From contig NZ_CP032624.1 of the NCBI RefSeq assembly GCF_003627055.1, positions 1,550,001-1,614,000 on the forward strand: a stretch of DNA of 64,000 nucleotides. The letters run 5' to 3'. Shown piece after piece: positions 33,720 to 42,600 of this stretch. The position numbers and the translations under genes are program-made. Origin of the DNA: Gryllotalpicola protaetiae (GTDB lineage: Bacteria; Actinomycetota; Actinomycetes; Actinomycetales; Microbacteriaceae). The notes beneath the pieces are model-generated. The model ran no database searches. It saw nothing but the letters and a program-made list of their open reading frames with translations, and was not told the origin of the DNA. The stretch's first letter is position 1. Every line of letters starts with the position of its first letter.

Positions 33720-34982
33720 TCACTCGATCCGCCACGGCGCGCGCACCTGCCCGGCTGCGCCCCGCGGCACGCCGATGCGCAAGGCCGCCGCGTGCGGCTG
33801 GGGGAGGCGTTGCAGGCCGAGCGCTTTGACGGACTCGGGCCAGCTGGGCTTTGCCGGGGCCCGGCGCAGCCAGTGTGGCGTTGCGCGCAGAGTCGCGGCT
33901 CGTTCGGTCACGCCGAGGGCGTCGAAGTCGGGGCCCGGGTCGAAGGTGACGTCGCTCGGGTCGAGGAGCGCGCGCTCCACGAACTCGCCGGCCGACCCGA
34001 GCACCTCGGCTTCCAGCGGAAGGAACCCGGGGGACGCAGCGAGGCGCTCCGGAAACCAACGCCGCCATTCGCCGACGAGGAGCCGCGAGCTCGTCGGGTC
34101 CTGCCACGCACCCGGCCACAGCTTGCTGGCTCGCTTCACGATGTTCCGCAGCTGCGGCGCGACGGACCGGCTCACCTCGGCACCCACCTGGTCCACGGCG
34201 ACGAAGACCACGACGACGCCGGTATCCGAGCGCTGCCGCTGGTGCGCGTATCGCGCCCAGCGCTCAACCTTCATCTGAACAGCGGGGCTCGAGCTTGTCA
34301 CCAGCTCCACCACGACCCGCAGCCCGTCGCCTCGAACGAGAGTCAGATCACCGTGCAGCATCTCCAAGCTGTGGATAGGTCCACCGTCGATATTCGTGAT
34401 TCCCGAATGCACGGCCGGAAGCACAGCCTCCACCTCACAGAACTCGGCGATGCGCAGCCCGAGCTCAGCAGCGAGCATCGGCCTCGCACTCGCCGGCCCG
34501 CGGCCGACGTGCGGGATACCGCCGAAGGTGCTTATCCACTCCGACTTCGTGAGCGCCGGCTCGACGAGCCTCTCGACGCGGCGATCGCCGGTCCACCGGA
34601 CCACCCGCAGCCGGTCGCCGCGGAGCGTGGGTCGCGGCACGACGCCGGCGGCCCCCACCTCCAAGAGCTCCGCGACAGCCGGCGACCGCGAGCCGGCTAC
34701 ACGCTCGTCGCCGACGAACGCAGCCAGCTGCTCCGCGCTCAGCAGATCCCACGACCGGATCGCGGCGAGCGTGTCGAGGCGGATGTCTCGCGTGCGGCGG
34801 ACCTTGATTGCGTCAAGCCACTCGGATGAGGGCTCGCCCGACGTCCCCGTCTTCGGCTTCAGCGGAACAGCGGCCCCCAGCTGTTCGGAGAGCCCGTCGA
34901 ACAGGGGATCGCGTCGAGCTGCGGCACGAAGCCGAGGGTCAGGAATCGCCGACGAGAGCTCGGCAAAGTGGATGGTGTCCAT
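33720..34982 (-). CDS. Replication-relaxation-like protein
   Basis: 420 residues. Near residue 70 is a winged-helix-like segment (LDTLAAIRSWDLLSAEQLAAFVG). The middle has HGDLTLVRGDGLRVVVELVTSS then KVERWARYA, similar in order to the nuclease-like core of PF13814 replication-relaxation proteins of actinobacterial plasmids. The match is partial. ATG 34982 is exactly 12 nt after a CTCATC hexamer. Confidence 0.4.
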   Translation of the reverse strand: MDTIHFAELSSAIPDPRLRAAARRDPLFDGLSEQLGAAVPLKPKTGTSGEPSSEWLDAIKVRRTRDIRLDTLAAIRSWDLLSAEQLAAFVGDERVAGSRSPAVAELLEVGAAGVVPRPTLRGDRLRVVRWTGDRRVERLVEPALTKSEWISTFGGIPHVGRGPASARPMLAAELGLRIAEFCEVEAVLPAVHSGITNIDGGPIHSLEMLHGDLTLVRGDGLRVVVELVTSSSPAVQMKVERWARYAHQRQRSDTGVVVVFVAVDQVGAEVSRSVAPQLRNIVKRASKLWPGAWQDPTSSRLLVGEWRRWFPERLAASPGFLPLEAEVLGSAGEFVERALLDPSDVTFDPGPDFDALGVTERAATLRATPHWLRRAPAKPSWPESVKALGLQRLPQPHAAALRIGVPRGAAGQVRAPWRIE

Positions 34983-34988
34983 ACCGAC

Positions 34989-35000
34989 GATGAGCGCGGC
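34989..35000 (-). promoter_or_regulatory. Shared element promoter, CTCAT type
   Basis: GCCGCG then CTCATC on the minus strand. ATG 34982 is exactly 12 nt after the hexamer start. Confidence 0.5.
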
Positions 35001-35011
35001 GCCGGACCGGA

Positions 35012-35039
35012 CGGAGTTCTACAGGTGAGTGTCTTTCTG
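35012..35039 (-). repeat. Repeated upstream element, copy 1
   Basis: About 28 nt shared with 40135-40163 (about 25 positions match, one gap). Both copies lie upstream of minus-strand genes (34982 and 40075). Confidence 0.5.
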
Positions 35040-35074
35040 CGGTCGCCGCATCTACCGGGGTAGCCAAGACGGAT

Positions 35075-35086
35075 GCCGCGCATAGG
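35075..35086 (+). promoter_or_regulatory. Shared element promoter, CATAG type
   Basis: GCCGCG then CATAGG. The predicted start at 35093 leaves a leader of about 78 nt before the lipoprotein ATG. Confidence 0.55.
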
Positions 35087-35170
35087 GTGTGTGAGACAGA
35101 CCTCGGCAAGGCCGATTCCGTCCCAACACCCCCGGTAGGGAGCCGGGAGCTCAACGAGACGGAGACGACC

Positions 35171-35794
35171 ATGAAGAACCGAAAGCTCACCACCACCCTC
35201 GCGCTGACCGGTGCGACCTTCGCGGTGGCCCTGCTCGCCGGGTGCTCGACGAGCGCCGGGCACCAGCCGTCACAGTCGAAGCCGACCGTGACTGCGGCAC
35301 CGCTCGCAACGACTGTGAAGCAGGCTCCGGCGCCGGCGAAGATCACCACCGTCAACACGGTCGGCCAGGTCATCGGCGCTGGAGACCAGCTCGGATCTGG
35401 GCTCACGGCGTATTCCCTGGCCGACGGCACGAAGATCGCCATCTCCCAGACTGCCGCGCTCCCCGGCAACGTCGTCGCCGACATCGACACGAAGGCCAAG
35501 CAGCAGGTGAAGGCGCCGGCCGACCACACTATGAACTCCGTCCAGGATGTCTCTGCCTCCGCGATCAGTTTTGCCGGGAACAACGACTTCTACACCGGGC
35601 ACAAGACCGTCGTCATCGACGAGACCCCGCAGGGGCCGTCCACGATGGTCTGGGGCTTCGACGGCGATATCACTCCCGCCATGAAAGCTGCGAACGCGGC
35701 CGGGTTCTCGACCTCTATCGCCGCAGTTGCAGCGGCGCAGAATCTGGTCGGAGCTGACCCGAGCTACGTGATCGTCGTCGGCGCGGGCAGCTGA
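35171..35794 (+). CDS. Putative lipoprotein
   Basis: 207 residues. Signal sequence with LALTGATFAVALLAGC (lipobox LAGC, Cys25), then a Pro/Thr-rich linker and a soluble domain with DFYTGHKTVVIDE. GAGACGGAG precedes ATG 35171. Exported and lipid-anchored. It faces the pilin-like operon tail to tail across a shared terminator. No family recognised. Confidence 0.7.
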   Translation: MKNRKLTTTLALTGATFAVALLAGCSTSAGHQPSQSKPTVTAAPLATTVKQAPAPAKITTVNTVGQVIGAGDQLGSGLTAYSLADGTKIAISQTAALPGNVVADIDTKAKQQVKAPADHTMNSVQDVSASAISFAGNNDFYTGHKTVVIDETPQGPSTMVWGFDGDITPAMKAANAAGFSTSIAAVAAAQNLVGADPSYVIVVGAGS

Positions 35795-35803
35795 CCCCAG
35801 GCG

Positions 35804-35844
35804 ATACGAAGACGGCCCCGGGAAATCCGGGGCCGTCTTCGTAT
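35804..35844. terminator. Bidirectional terminator
   Basis: A 19-bp perfect stem (begins ATACGAAGACGGCCCCGG) with loop AAAT, exactly filling the gap between the convergent lipoprotein and pilin-like genes. Works in both directions by symmetry. Confidence 0.8.
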
Positions 35845-37848
35845 TCACTCGCAGGTTCCCGAGTGGAACGTCGCGTCCGCGACGCTGAGCTCCCACTCGG
35901 CCCACTCCGACCACCCTCCGGCGTTGTGGTCGCGAATGGTGATGTCAACACCAGACAGCCCGGTAGCCGTCGTGTCGAGGCACCCGATGAGAACCAGCGT
36001 CCCCGGGTTGGAGGCCGTGGCAGGTCCGTCTGTCCATGTCTTCCCGTTGCCGAGCGTGGCGATGGCCTGCCCCTGCCACTCGTCGATCCCCGGAACCGAG
36101 CATGAGTAGCGGAGACCGGTGACCTGGCCTGCGATATAGCCGAAGCTCAGCCCGCAACCCGAATAGGGTGCTCGCGGTGCCGGCGGGTGCGCAGCGGTCG
36201 CCCACTTGGCGCTCACCGAGTAGGTCGCCGAGACGGACCAGCTCGAAGCGCAGCGGGCCTGGCCGTTGGCCAGATAGGTGAGCCCATAGTTCTCGCTCAT
36301 TGCGTAGGACGCATTGCCCCCGACGAAGTCGGTGTCCTTCCCGATGCCCGAGTCATACCCGCGGGTTTGAGCAGCGGTTCCGGCTGGGCATGAACCAGCC
36401 GTCGTGACGACGATCGTCCGGGTCACCGGCTGCTCCCCATCCGCGCCCTGACCCGAGAGCCGCGGACGGATGGTGATTGAGGGCCAGGCGACGTCGGCCG
36501 CCGCAGTGCCCGTCGGCGACGTGACGGCACTGGTCTTCCCGCTCACCGAGCAGTTCACCGTCTGCCCATAGGCGGAGCCCGTCGCCTGCGGCCATGACGC
36601 GCTGGTACCGGTAGTCGTGGTGCTCCACGACGCGTGGCTCAGCGACATCGAGCACGAAAGCGAATAGGTGACGGGGATCGTCGAGATCGGCGCCCAGCTG
36701 ACGTTGACCGCCTGAGCTCCCTGGTTCCAGCTGACCGAGGGCTTCGGTGCGTTCAGCGGGACGACAAGGCGCGTCCCTGACGTCGTGACCCCAGACCCGA
36801 CGACGCTCGTCGAACTGGGGATCGCCCCATCCTTCTGATTCCCTGTCGGCTGCGGGAAGCACTGCAGCGTTTCGACGACGTCGTAGGCGGAACCCGCGGG
36901 CATCGTGAGCGTGCCGCGCAAACCTGACACGTAGAACACGTTCGTCTGGTCGTAGGTGGTCGCTCCTGTGCCCCCGGTCGTCTCCGTGGCCGGCGTCACC
37001 GCGACTCGCGCGTCCTTCATCGAGAGGGCCCCGCACGCGGGGCCGTTGGGCGCGCCGGCGGCGACCGTAACCTGTGCGGTCGTCCCGACGGCGCCCTGGA
37101 CCGTGGCGCTCGGCGTGCCGAGCGGCGCGTAGTAGTGGAGCTCGGCGGTGGGGATGGTGCCGATAGACGTGTAATTGGTGGGGTCGGGCAGGTAGGTGAA
37201 GCCGCCGATCCGCGCCCGCGTGAGCGAGTACGGCGCTCGGCCCAGCGGGTTCACGTGCGGGTGCTCGACTTCCATCTCGGCTGCGACGCTCGCCACCTTG
37301 ACGACGTTCGACGTCCACCGGAAGCTCTCGATCTTCGACGGCGCCGGGTTCGCGCTCGGCGCACCGAACGACCCGTCCGCGTTCACGAGGATGGTCCGGC
37401 CGCTCGCGTTGGTCAGCGTGAGCTCCGCGCTCTTCACCTGGGGCACATTGAACACGTTGTGCCACTTGGTCGGTGCCGTCGTCGAGCTGGGGGCGGTGCC
37501 CACGCGCTCGACGATCCGATCACCGAAGGTCCAGTCCTGCCACCGGAATTCGCCTTCGGGCGGCGCGCTCGCATCCACGACCACGCTTCCGTCGTGCCCT
37601 TCGATCACTTGGATCTCTGTGGGCGAGACGACGTGGACGGCGGTCGCAGACTGAAGCTCTGCAGCCAGGCTGGTGCCGGCGACCTTCAGGTCGTTGGCCG
37701 ATGTCGCGTTCTGCCCGCTGATCCCGGTCCAGGAGATGAGGATCGTGATCAGGCCGGCGAGCGCGGGGCCGAGGATCAGGATCACCGCGATGCTCCCGAT
37801 TGTGAGCATCGGGTCCGTGTCGCCGCGTTCGCTGCGGAGCCTGTGCAT
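35845..37848 (-). CDS. Large pilin-like surface protein
   Basis: 667 residues. N-terminus RSERGDTDPMLTIGS then a membrane helix (IAVILILGPALAGLITILISW), like a pilin/TadE anchor, followed by LKVAGTSLAAELQSATAV. The large rest is Ser/Thr/Gly-rich, beta-type, with Fn3-like segments (PKPSVSWNQGAQAVNVSWAP) and several Cys. Surface exposed with a possible adhesive role. Last gene of a five-gene operon. Confidence 0.55.
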   Translation of the reverse strand: MHRLRSERGDTDPMLTIGSIAVILILGPALAGLITILISWTGISGQNATSANDLKVAGTSLAAELQSATAVHVVSPTEIQVIEGHDGSVVVDASAPPEGEFRWQDWTFGDRIVERVGTAPSSTTAPTKWHNVFNVPQVKSAELTLTNASGRTILVNADGSFGAPSANPAPSKIESFRWTSNVVKVASVAAEMEVEHPHVNPLGRAPYSLTRARIGGFTYLPDPTNYTSIGTIPTAELHYYAPLGTPSATVQGAVGTTAQVTVAAGAPNGPACGALSMKDARVAVTPATETTGGTGATTYDQTNVFYVSGLRGTLTMPAGSAYDVVETLQCFPQPTGNQKDGAIPSSTSVVGSGVTTSGTRLVVPLNAPKPSVSWNQGAQAVNVSWAPISTIPVTYSLSCSMSLSHASWSTTTTGTSASWPQATGSAYGQTVNCSVSGKTSAVTSPTGTAAADVAWPSITIRPRLSGQGADGEQPVTRTIVVTTAGSCPAGTAAQTRGYDSGIGKDTDFVGGNASYAMSENYGLTYLANGQARCASSWSVSATYSVSAKWATAAHPPAPRAPYSGCGLSFGYIAGQVTGLRYSCSVPGIDEWQGQAIATLGNGKTWTDGPATASNPGTLVLIGCLDTTATGLSGVDITIRDHNAGGWSEWAEWELSVADATFHSGTCE

Positions 37849-37849
37849 G

Positions 37850-38335
37850 TCAGTTTTCCTTCCCTGTCAGCTGCCAAATGGCGATAGCCGGAACGCCGCT
37901 GCCGGCGGCAGCGAACTGCGCGTTGCTGTCGGCATCCATCCCGAGGAACGAGCCGACGTTGGCGAGCGGAGCGCTGACCGTCTTCGTCTCGTTGAGCTCG
38001 GCGAGTGGCAGGCCGCGCAGATCGGAGGCTGTGATCGTGATCTCGAGCGAACCGTCGGCGCCGACGGTGACCCCGTTGAGGCGCACGCGCTCGGCTTCCG
38101 GCGTGTAGGTGGTCGCGGGCGTCGCGCGCGCCGCGCTGATCCCCGAGACGTTGGCCGTCTCGACGACGCTCTGCGCGAGCTCGTTGATCGCGGATGCCTC
38201 GCGCATCCGCACGTTTGCGTAGCCGGACTCCTTGACCTGGATGCCGAGCCACGACAGTGTGCCGAACGCGACGAGGGTGATCAGGAAGAGGACGATGACG
38301 CCCATCGGGATCAGGTTTCCGTCGTCGCGGCGCAT
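37850..38335 (-). CDS. Pilin-like membrane protein
   Basis: 161 residues. MRRDDGNLIPMG precedes a membrane helix (VIVLFLITLVAFGTLSWLGI), then an extracytoplasmic domain with an acidic/beta pattern (VRLNGVTVGADGSLEITITA). The ATG overlaps the previous stop (TGATG). TadE/minor-pilin-like by layout only. Confidence 0.5.
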   Translation of the reverse strand: MRRDDGNLIPMGVIVLFLITLVAFGTLSWLGIQVKESGYANVRMREASAINELAQSVVETANVSGISAARATPATTYTPEAERVRLNGVTVGADGSLEITITASDLRGLPLAELNETKTVSAPLANVGSFLGMDADSNAQFAAAGSGVPAIAIWQLTGKEN

Positions 38336-39162
38336 CACTTCACGCCTCCTGCGAGCCGCCACGCGTCGACCGCGGCGACCTGGGCGCTCGTCGGCTGCGT
38401 CGCACTCGTGGAGATCAGTCGAATCGTCGGCGTCGAGCAGCCCGCGACGTTCGCGAGGTTCACGGTCGCGCTGAGCCACCCGTTGCTCGCGCGCACGAAG
38501 CTCGACTCGTCGGCCGCGGTCATCACATCGCTGTCGGAGCAGATCGCGGCGACGGCCCAGCTCGAAGTGGTTGCCGCCGCGACGCTCGCAGCCGGGTCCA
38601 CGGACAGACGCAGGTCGCCGAGGCCGTCAACCGCGCCGAGCTTCGCGAGGTCGAGGGTCGCCAGCTGCACGCCAACGCCAGCGCTGTTGATCGAGGAGGT
38701 GAAGCCAACCGGCTGCGGCGGCACCCACTCGTCCGCCGTCGGCGTGTTGAAGGCGACGGCGACAAGGCACTTGCTGGGGTCGGCGTGGCCGTCGACTGCG
38801 CTCGTGCAGTCCGCCGGGCGCATGGCGCTCGCGTGGACCACGGGAACGGCTGCCGTCATCTGGAAGACGCCCGTCACCGGGTCCTGGGTGATCGTCGAGG
38901 CGACGGTCGCCGGCATGCCGGCGAGCGTGACCGTCGTCTTCTTGTCGACGGCCGGGGCGACGGACGACCACGACTCGGCGGTGAACGCGTTCAACTGCTG
39001 CTGCAGGGCGCCGCTCTGCAGGTCGTTAATCCCGGCGGCGACACCCGTCTTCGCGCCGATCGCGAGAGCGGAAACCACGGTGACCATGGCGAGGAACACG
39101 CCTATGCTGATCCCGAGATCAGCGGCCAAGTCGCCGCGCTCGCTCTTCCAGAGGTCTTTCAC
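38335..39162 (-). CDS. Pilin/TadE-like membrane protein
   Basis: 275 residues. VKDLWKSERGDLAADLG precedes a membrane helix (ISIGVFLAMVTVVSALAIGAK) and a secreted domain rich in Ala, Val, Thr. GTG 39162 is exactly 12 nt after a CTCATC hexamer. A longer start at 39213 overlaps the previous gene. The SERGD motif recurs in the 667-residue partner. Confidence 0.5.
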   Translation of the reverse strand: MKDLWKSERGDLAADLGISIGVFLAMVTVVSALAIGAKTGVAAGINDLQSGALQQQLNAFTAESWSSVAPAVDKKTTVTLAGMPATVASTITQDPVTGVFQMTAAVPVVHASAMRPADCTSAVDGHADPSKCLVAVAFNTPTADEWVPPQPVGFTSSINSAGVGVQLATLDLAKLGAVDGLGDLRLSVDPAASVAAATTSSWAVAAICSDSDVMTAADESSFVRASNGWLSATVNLANVAGCSTPTIRLISTSATQPTSAQVAAVDAWRLAGGVK

Positions 39163-39168
39163 CTCCTG

Positions 39169-39180
39169 GATGAGCGCGGC
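39169..39180 (-). promoter_or_regulatory. Shared element promoter, CTCAT type
   Basis: GCCGCG then CTCATC on the minus strand, inside the 3' end of the preceding intergenic segment. GTG 39162 is 12 nt after the hexamer start. Confidence 0.45.
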
Positions 39181-39197
39181 GCCGCGCAGAACGCCGT

Positions 39198-39734
39198 TCA
39201 CAGCTCGACCCACCGAATCGCGTCGCGAACCTCGTCGATGCTGAGCAGCGAGCCGCTCTTCTCCGGGTCCTTGACGCTCGCGCGCTTCTCCCGGTTGTAC
39301 CGCTCGGTGATTGCTTCGGCATCCAGCTCGTCGCCGCGACGCAGCGTCTCGGACACCACCTTGCGCGCGGCGCGCGCGCGACGCACTTCGCCGGCGATCT
39401 CGGTGATCCCGCCGTGGAACATGCCGTGCTCCTCGGCGCGGATGAGGCCTTGCTTGCGAATGGCACCGAGCAAGTAGCCGACCGCGTCTCGCGCGGGGGC
39501 CGCAGACTGACCAGTGCGGACCTTGCCGAGGTACTCGACCAGCCAGAGCAAGCCCTCGGCCGCGGCATCCTCGCCAAAGTGCCCGGCGATCCTCCGGGCG
39601 TCGGCGGTAGCGCTCGGCTCGAGGATCTGCCAGACACGGGCAACAGCCTGGTCGCCTGCGCGGCTCTCGAGCTGGGGGAGCTCGGCGAGCAGCTCGACGA
39701 GCTCATGGCCCTGGGCGGCGGATACGCGTGGCAT
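39198..39734 (-). CDS. Hypothetical protein, operon member
   Basis: 178 residues, helical and charged (GHELVELLAELPQLESRAGDQAVARVWQIL, with a basic DAEAITERYNREKRASVKDPEK tail). Soluble. TGATG overlap with the 113-residue gene upstream. No family recognised. Cytoplasmic partner of the pilin-like genes by position. Confidence 0.55.
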   Translation of the reverse strand: MPRVSAAQGHELVELLAELPQLESRAGDQAVARVWQILEPSATADARRIAGHFGEDAAAEGLLWLVEYLGKVRTGQSAAPARDAVGYLLGAIRKQGLIRAEEHGMFHGGITEIAGEVRRARAARKVVSETLRRGDELDAEAITERYNREKRASVKDPEKSGSLLSIDEVRDAIRWVEL

Positions 39735-40075
39735 CAGCGGACCTCGATCCCGACGAGCGCGAGGTCGATCAGTGGCCGGTCGAGGATCGCGGCACGCAGG
39801 TAGGTCCGGGTCTCGTCGATCATCTCGGCGGCGCGGTCCTGCGCGACGCCGAGCTGGCGACTGACCGTGAGCACAGAGGCCGGGGTCCACTTCTGAGAAT
39901 GGAATCCTGCAAGCAGTTCGGCGACGTCGAGCACCCACTCTGGGGCCGCGGCGAGTAGCGCGTGCAGTTCGGCGCACAGCGCCGTCCACTCAACGGAGTC
40001 GCGGAAAGCCAAGTCGGTGATCCGAGTCCCGTCGTTGTACGTCTTGTCGAGGGAATCTACGGTGCTGAGGAGCAT
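39734..40075 (-). CDS. Hypothetical protein, operon head
   Basis: 113 residues, helical, acidic (TALCAELHALLAAAPEWVLDVAELLAGF). No family recognised. First gene of the operon running to 35845. CATCTG in a CCGCCG context starts at 40131, giving a leader of about 44 nt. Confidence 0.5.
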   Translation of the reverse strand: MLLSTVDSLDKTYNDGTRITDLAFRDSVEWTALCAELHALLAAAPEWVLDVAELLAGFHSQKWTPASVLTVSRQLGVAQDRAAEMIDETRTYLRAAILDRPLIDLALVGIEVR

Positions 40076-40134
40076 GGTGGCGGCCGATCTCGTCGATGGA
40101 GCGGTCCTGCACCGCTCACACCCCTCAGATGCGG

Positions 40135-40163
40135 CGGAGCTCTAGAGGTGAGCGTCTTTTCTG
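40135..40163 (-). repeat. Repeated upstream element, copy 2
   Basis: Matches 35012-35039 at about 25 of 28 positions with one gap. Upstream of the operon head at 40075. Confidence 0.5.
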
Positions 40164-40180
40164 TCCACCGGGTACGAAGA

Positions 40181-40204
40181 AGGGCCGCCCCTTGGGGCGG
40201 CCCT
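40181..40204. terminator. Terminator after the gene at 40222
   Basis: Perfect 11-bp stem AGGGCCGCCCC with a TT loop, just downstream of the stop at 40222 (minus strand). Confidence 0.75.
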
Positions 40205-40221
40205 GGCTCAGCTGGTCTCGC

Positions 40222-40440
40222 TCAGGAGCCCCAGGCAATCGAGATCAGCTCGGGGCTTGCGCCGAGGATCGTGCCGACCTGCGCCTCGCCGCTTTCCGCG
40301 ATCGCACGGCGGACCAGCTGCTCGAGCGCCCGGCGGTCGGCGAGAGCGCGGCGCAGGTCAGCGACCTGGCGCAGCTGCTCGACGCGGGAAGCATCTGTGC
40401 GCACGTGGGCTCGGGTGAGGAGATCGTCGAGATCGGTCAT
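40222..40440 (-). CDS. Small hypothetical protein
   Basis: 72 residues, a helical bundle-like sequence (RVEQLRQVADLRRALADRR, ALEQLVRRAIAES). ATG 40440 is exactly 12 nt after the CTCATC hexamer. No family recognised. Confidence 0.55.
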   Translation of the reverse strand: MTDLDDLLTRAHVRTDASRVEQLRQVADLRRALADRRALEQLVRRAIAESGEAQVGTILGASPELISIAWGS

Positions 40441-40446
40441 GCCGTC

Positions 40447-40458
40447 GATGAGCGCGGC
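40447..40458 (-). promoter_or_regulatory. Shared element promoter, CTCAT type
   Basis: GCCGCG then CTCATC on the minus strand. ATG 40440 is exactly 12 nt after the hexamer start. Confidence 0.5.
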
Positions 40459-40489
40459 GGGATCTGCGACGCACTCCCGGCAAGTGAGG

Positions 40490-41749
40490 CTACGAGCGCT
40501 TGCGAATGCGACCGCCGCCTTCAACCCATCGTCTCGAGATCGGTCGGAGGAAGTTGGGGACGGCGTCGGGATCGTCTTCGTCAAGGAGGTTCCCGTAGAC
40601 GATCCCGGCCTTGGTTCGCGCAAACGGCAAGGTCAACGAGCGGTTTCGGCCGTCGGAGGTGAGCGCAACCACGATGAGGGCCTCGTCGCGATCGGCTGCC
40701 GCGCCGGCGTTGAAGAAGCCATCCTCGGGCGGCAGCATCTCTGAGATCGGAACGGGCACCAATGTCCCTCGATCGCCCGGCCTGCCGAGCCACGTTTCAG
40801 ACGCGAAGACGGCACCACTGAACGGCCACGAGCCGAGGCTTTCGACAAGCCCTCGAATGCTGACCTCGCGCGGTGTGCCATCCGGGAACATTGTTCCGGT
40901 CAGTTGCCGGCGACCATCTTCGCCGAAGAACAAGACCATTGGGCCGGAGTACCCATCAACTTCGAGGTACCGCTTTGACATCTCGAGCCGTTCCAGCGCG
41001 TGATCAATCGGATCTGAACTCATCGTGGGAGGCTCGCCGTATTTCTCGGCTGCCTCCTCGATCGCATCGTCATCTCGCTCAAACGAGGCGTATGAGTAGT
41101 GCGCGGTTTCGCCGGTCTCGACGTCGAGGAAGGTCGTCGGCAGCGGAGCGCCCGGAGGAATGCAGTGCAGCTCTGGGTCGATCTCGGGACCGATGCAGGG
41201 ACGCGAGAACTCTGGTGCAAGGCACAGCTCGATCCCACTCTTTTCGTGAGCTGTCTTCACGACGGAGGCCACCGCGCGGTACATTTCTCGCAGGACTGCG
41301 ACGAGCTCGTTGTCTCTCAGCTGGTCGTCAACCCACCGCCGCTCAACCCCGATCCACCCCTTGCGACCCGACGGACGATTCCTGAAGCGCTCGGCAAAGG
41401 CCGCGATGAGCTGGGCCGACGTGGATGCGGGCGGCGCCTGAATAACCTGCTCTGCCTCCTGCGTTCGATCGCCGAAGAAACGGATCGTCGCTTCGCTGTA
41501 TGTCGTGAGGTCCTCTTCTTTGACGATCCGATTCCGCGCCGCAATGCCCCAAGCGAGTACTGGGTTAGTGCGGGCCTCGTCCTGCCACGCGCCATACCAC
41601 TGGTCGAAGTCTGGCCACTTCGACTTCCGCTTTTGTAGGAGGAACGTGACGCCCCGGGAGTTCTGAATAGCGCTGTTCAAGAAGCGCCGAAACTCATTCG
41701 CGTCAAGGTACGACTCGATCGCGCGATGGATGTCCTCGTGAAGGTCCAT
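40490..41749 (-). CDS. Hypothetical protein
   Basis: 419 residues, soluble, no recognised family. It has AFAERFRNRPSGRKGWIGVERRW and IAARNRIVKEEDLTTY, then acidic segments (DEDDPDAVPNF). ATG 41749 lies 12 nt after a CATCGC hexamer. A GTG at 41806 would add 19 residues with Cys-rich sequence. Its upstream side is the hairpin cluster. Confidence 0.5.
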   Translation of the reverse strand: MDLHEDIHRAIESYLDANEFRRFLNSAIQNSRGVTFLLQKRKSKWPDFDQWYGAWQDEARTNPVLAWGIAARNRIVKEEDLTTYSEATIRFFGDRTQEAEQVIQAPPASTSAQLIAAFAERFRNRPSGRKGWIGVERRWVDDQLRDNELVAVLREMYRAVASVVKTAHEKSGIELCLAPEFSRPCIGPEIDPELHCIPPGAPLPTTFLDVETGETAHYSYASFERDDDAIEEAAEKYGEPPTMSSDPIDHALERLEMSKRYLEVDGYSGPMVLFFGEDGRRQLTGTMFPDGTPREVSIRGLVESLGSWPFSGAVFASETWLGRPGDRGTLVPVPISEMLPPEDGFFNAGAAADRDEALIVVALTSDGRNRSLTLPFARTKAGIVYGNLLDEDDPDAVPNFLRPISRRWVEGGGRIRKRS

Positions 41750-41844
41750 CAGACGGCGATGTGAATCCAAACACGGGCACGCAGTAGGCGTCGGGGCGGC
41801 AACCACGACCTCAACCTAAGGGTGAGCAGCTCATCCACGGCGGC

Positions 41845-42600
41845 CCCCAATTGGGGCGTCCGGCCAGTTCCTTCGAGACCTGCTTGGCGGGGCGTAGCAA
41901 CGCCTCCGGCGCCCGCACCGCGGGCGCACCCGGCGATAGCCGCGATCCTCTGAGGGTGAGGCCCCGGGGACCGGGGCCGAGCCGGCGGGGTGCGATCTTC
42001 CGATCAGCACGGGACACCGGCGCCGTGCTCCGCACGTCGCCTCTCGACGACCCGGCTTCGCCGTCTCGTCTCACCCGCCCTTCCAGCAGCCTTCGGCTGC
42101 TCTCGGCCGGCGTCACCGAAACGTAGCCAACGCGAAGCCGCGAGCGAAGCGCTGACGACCCGTTCACCGTGGCGCTGTCGTTCGAGCGCGAAGCGCTCGG
42201 CCAACGCGAAGCGCTCGTGGCGTCGTCGATGAGCGCTGCGCCGAGCTGTCGTCTCGTTGACCCGCGCCTTCGGCGCGCCCGCGCGAATGCGCGGGGTGCT
42301 TCGCACCGGCGGGCGTCGCCCGCCCATCGGCCATTCGAGGGTGCTTCGCACCCTTCGGCCGACGTCGTCGATACGAAACCGCTGCGCCACTATTCGGCTG
42401 CGCTGATCACGGTGACGTTTCGGATGCTGGGCGACACGTTGCGACGGCCGCGAAGCGGGCGACCGCGCGAAGCGCGGGTAACGGAGACGTGACGGGAGGC
42501 GTTGCGTTTGCGCCGGGCGCGAAGCGCCCGGGGACCTGGCTTGCGTGACATCTCTGAGATGGAGATCGGGGACACCTGTCCCGGGACGCGGGGACAGGTG
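41845..42600. repeat. Cluster of about 14 perfect hairpins
   Basis: Perfect stems, mostly with GAA or TTC loops, at 41845-41856, 41909-41927, 41960-41978, 42006-42029, 42085-42101, 42184-42198, 42263-42277, 42278-42295, 42295-42307, 42308-42324, 42339-42353, 42463-42477, 42513-42531 and 42573-42600 (10 bp). They lie in the 41807-43139 gap, which shows no convincing gene. A candidate origin of transfer or replication, or REP-like array. Confidence 0.7.

Noticed and set aside
41845-42600. CRISPR array
   Set aside because: The repeats are unrelated hairpins with no regular spacing or conserved unit, and no cas gene is present.
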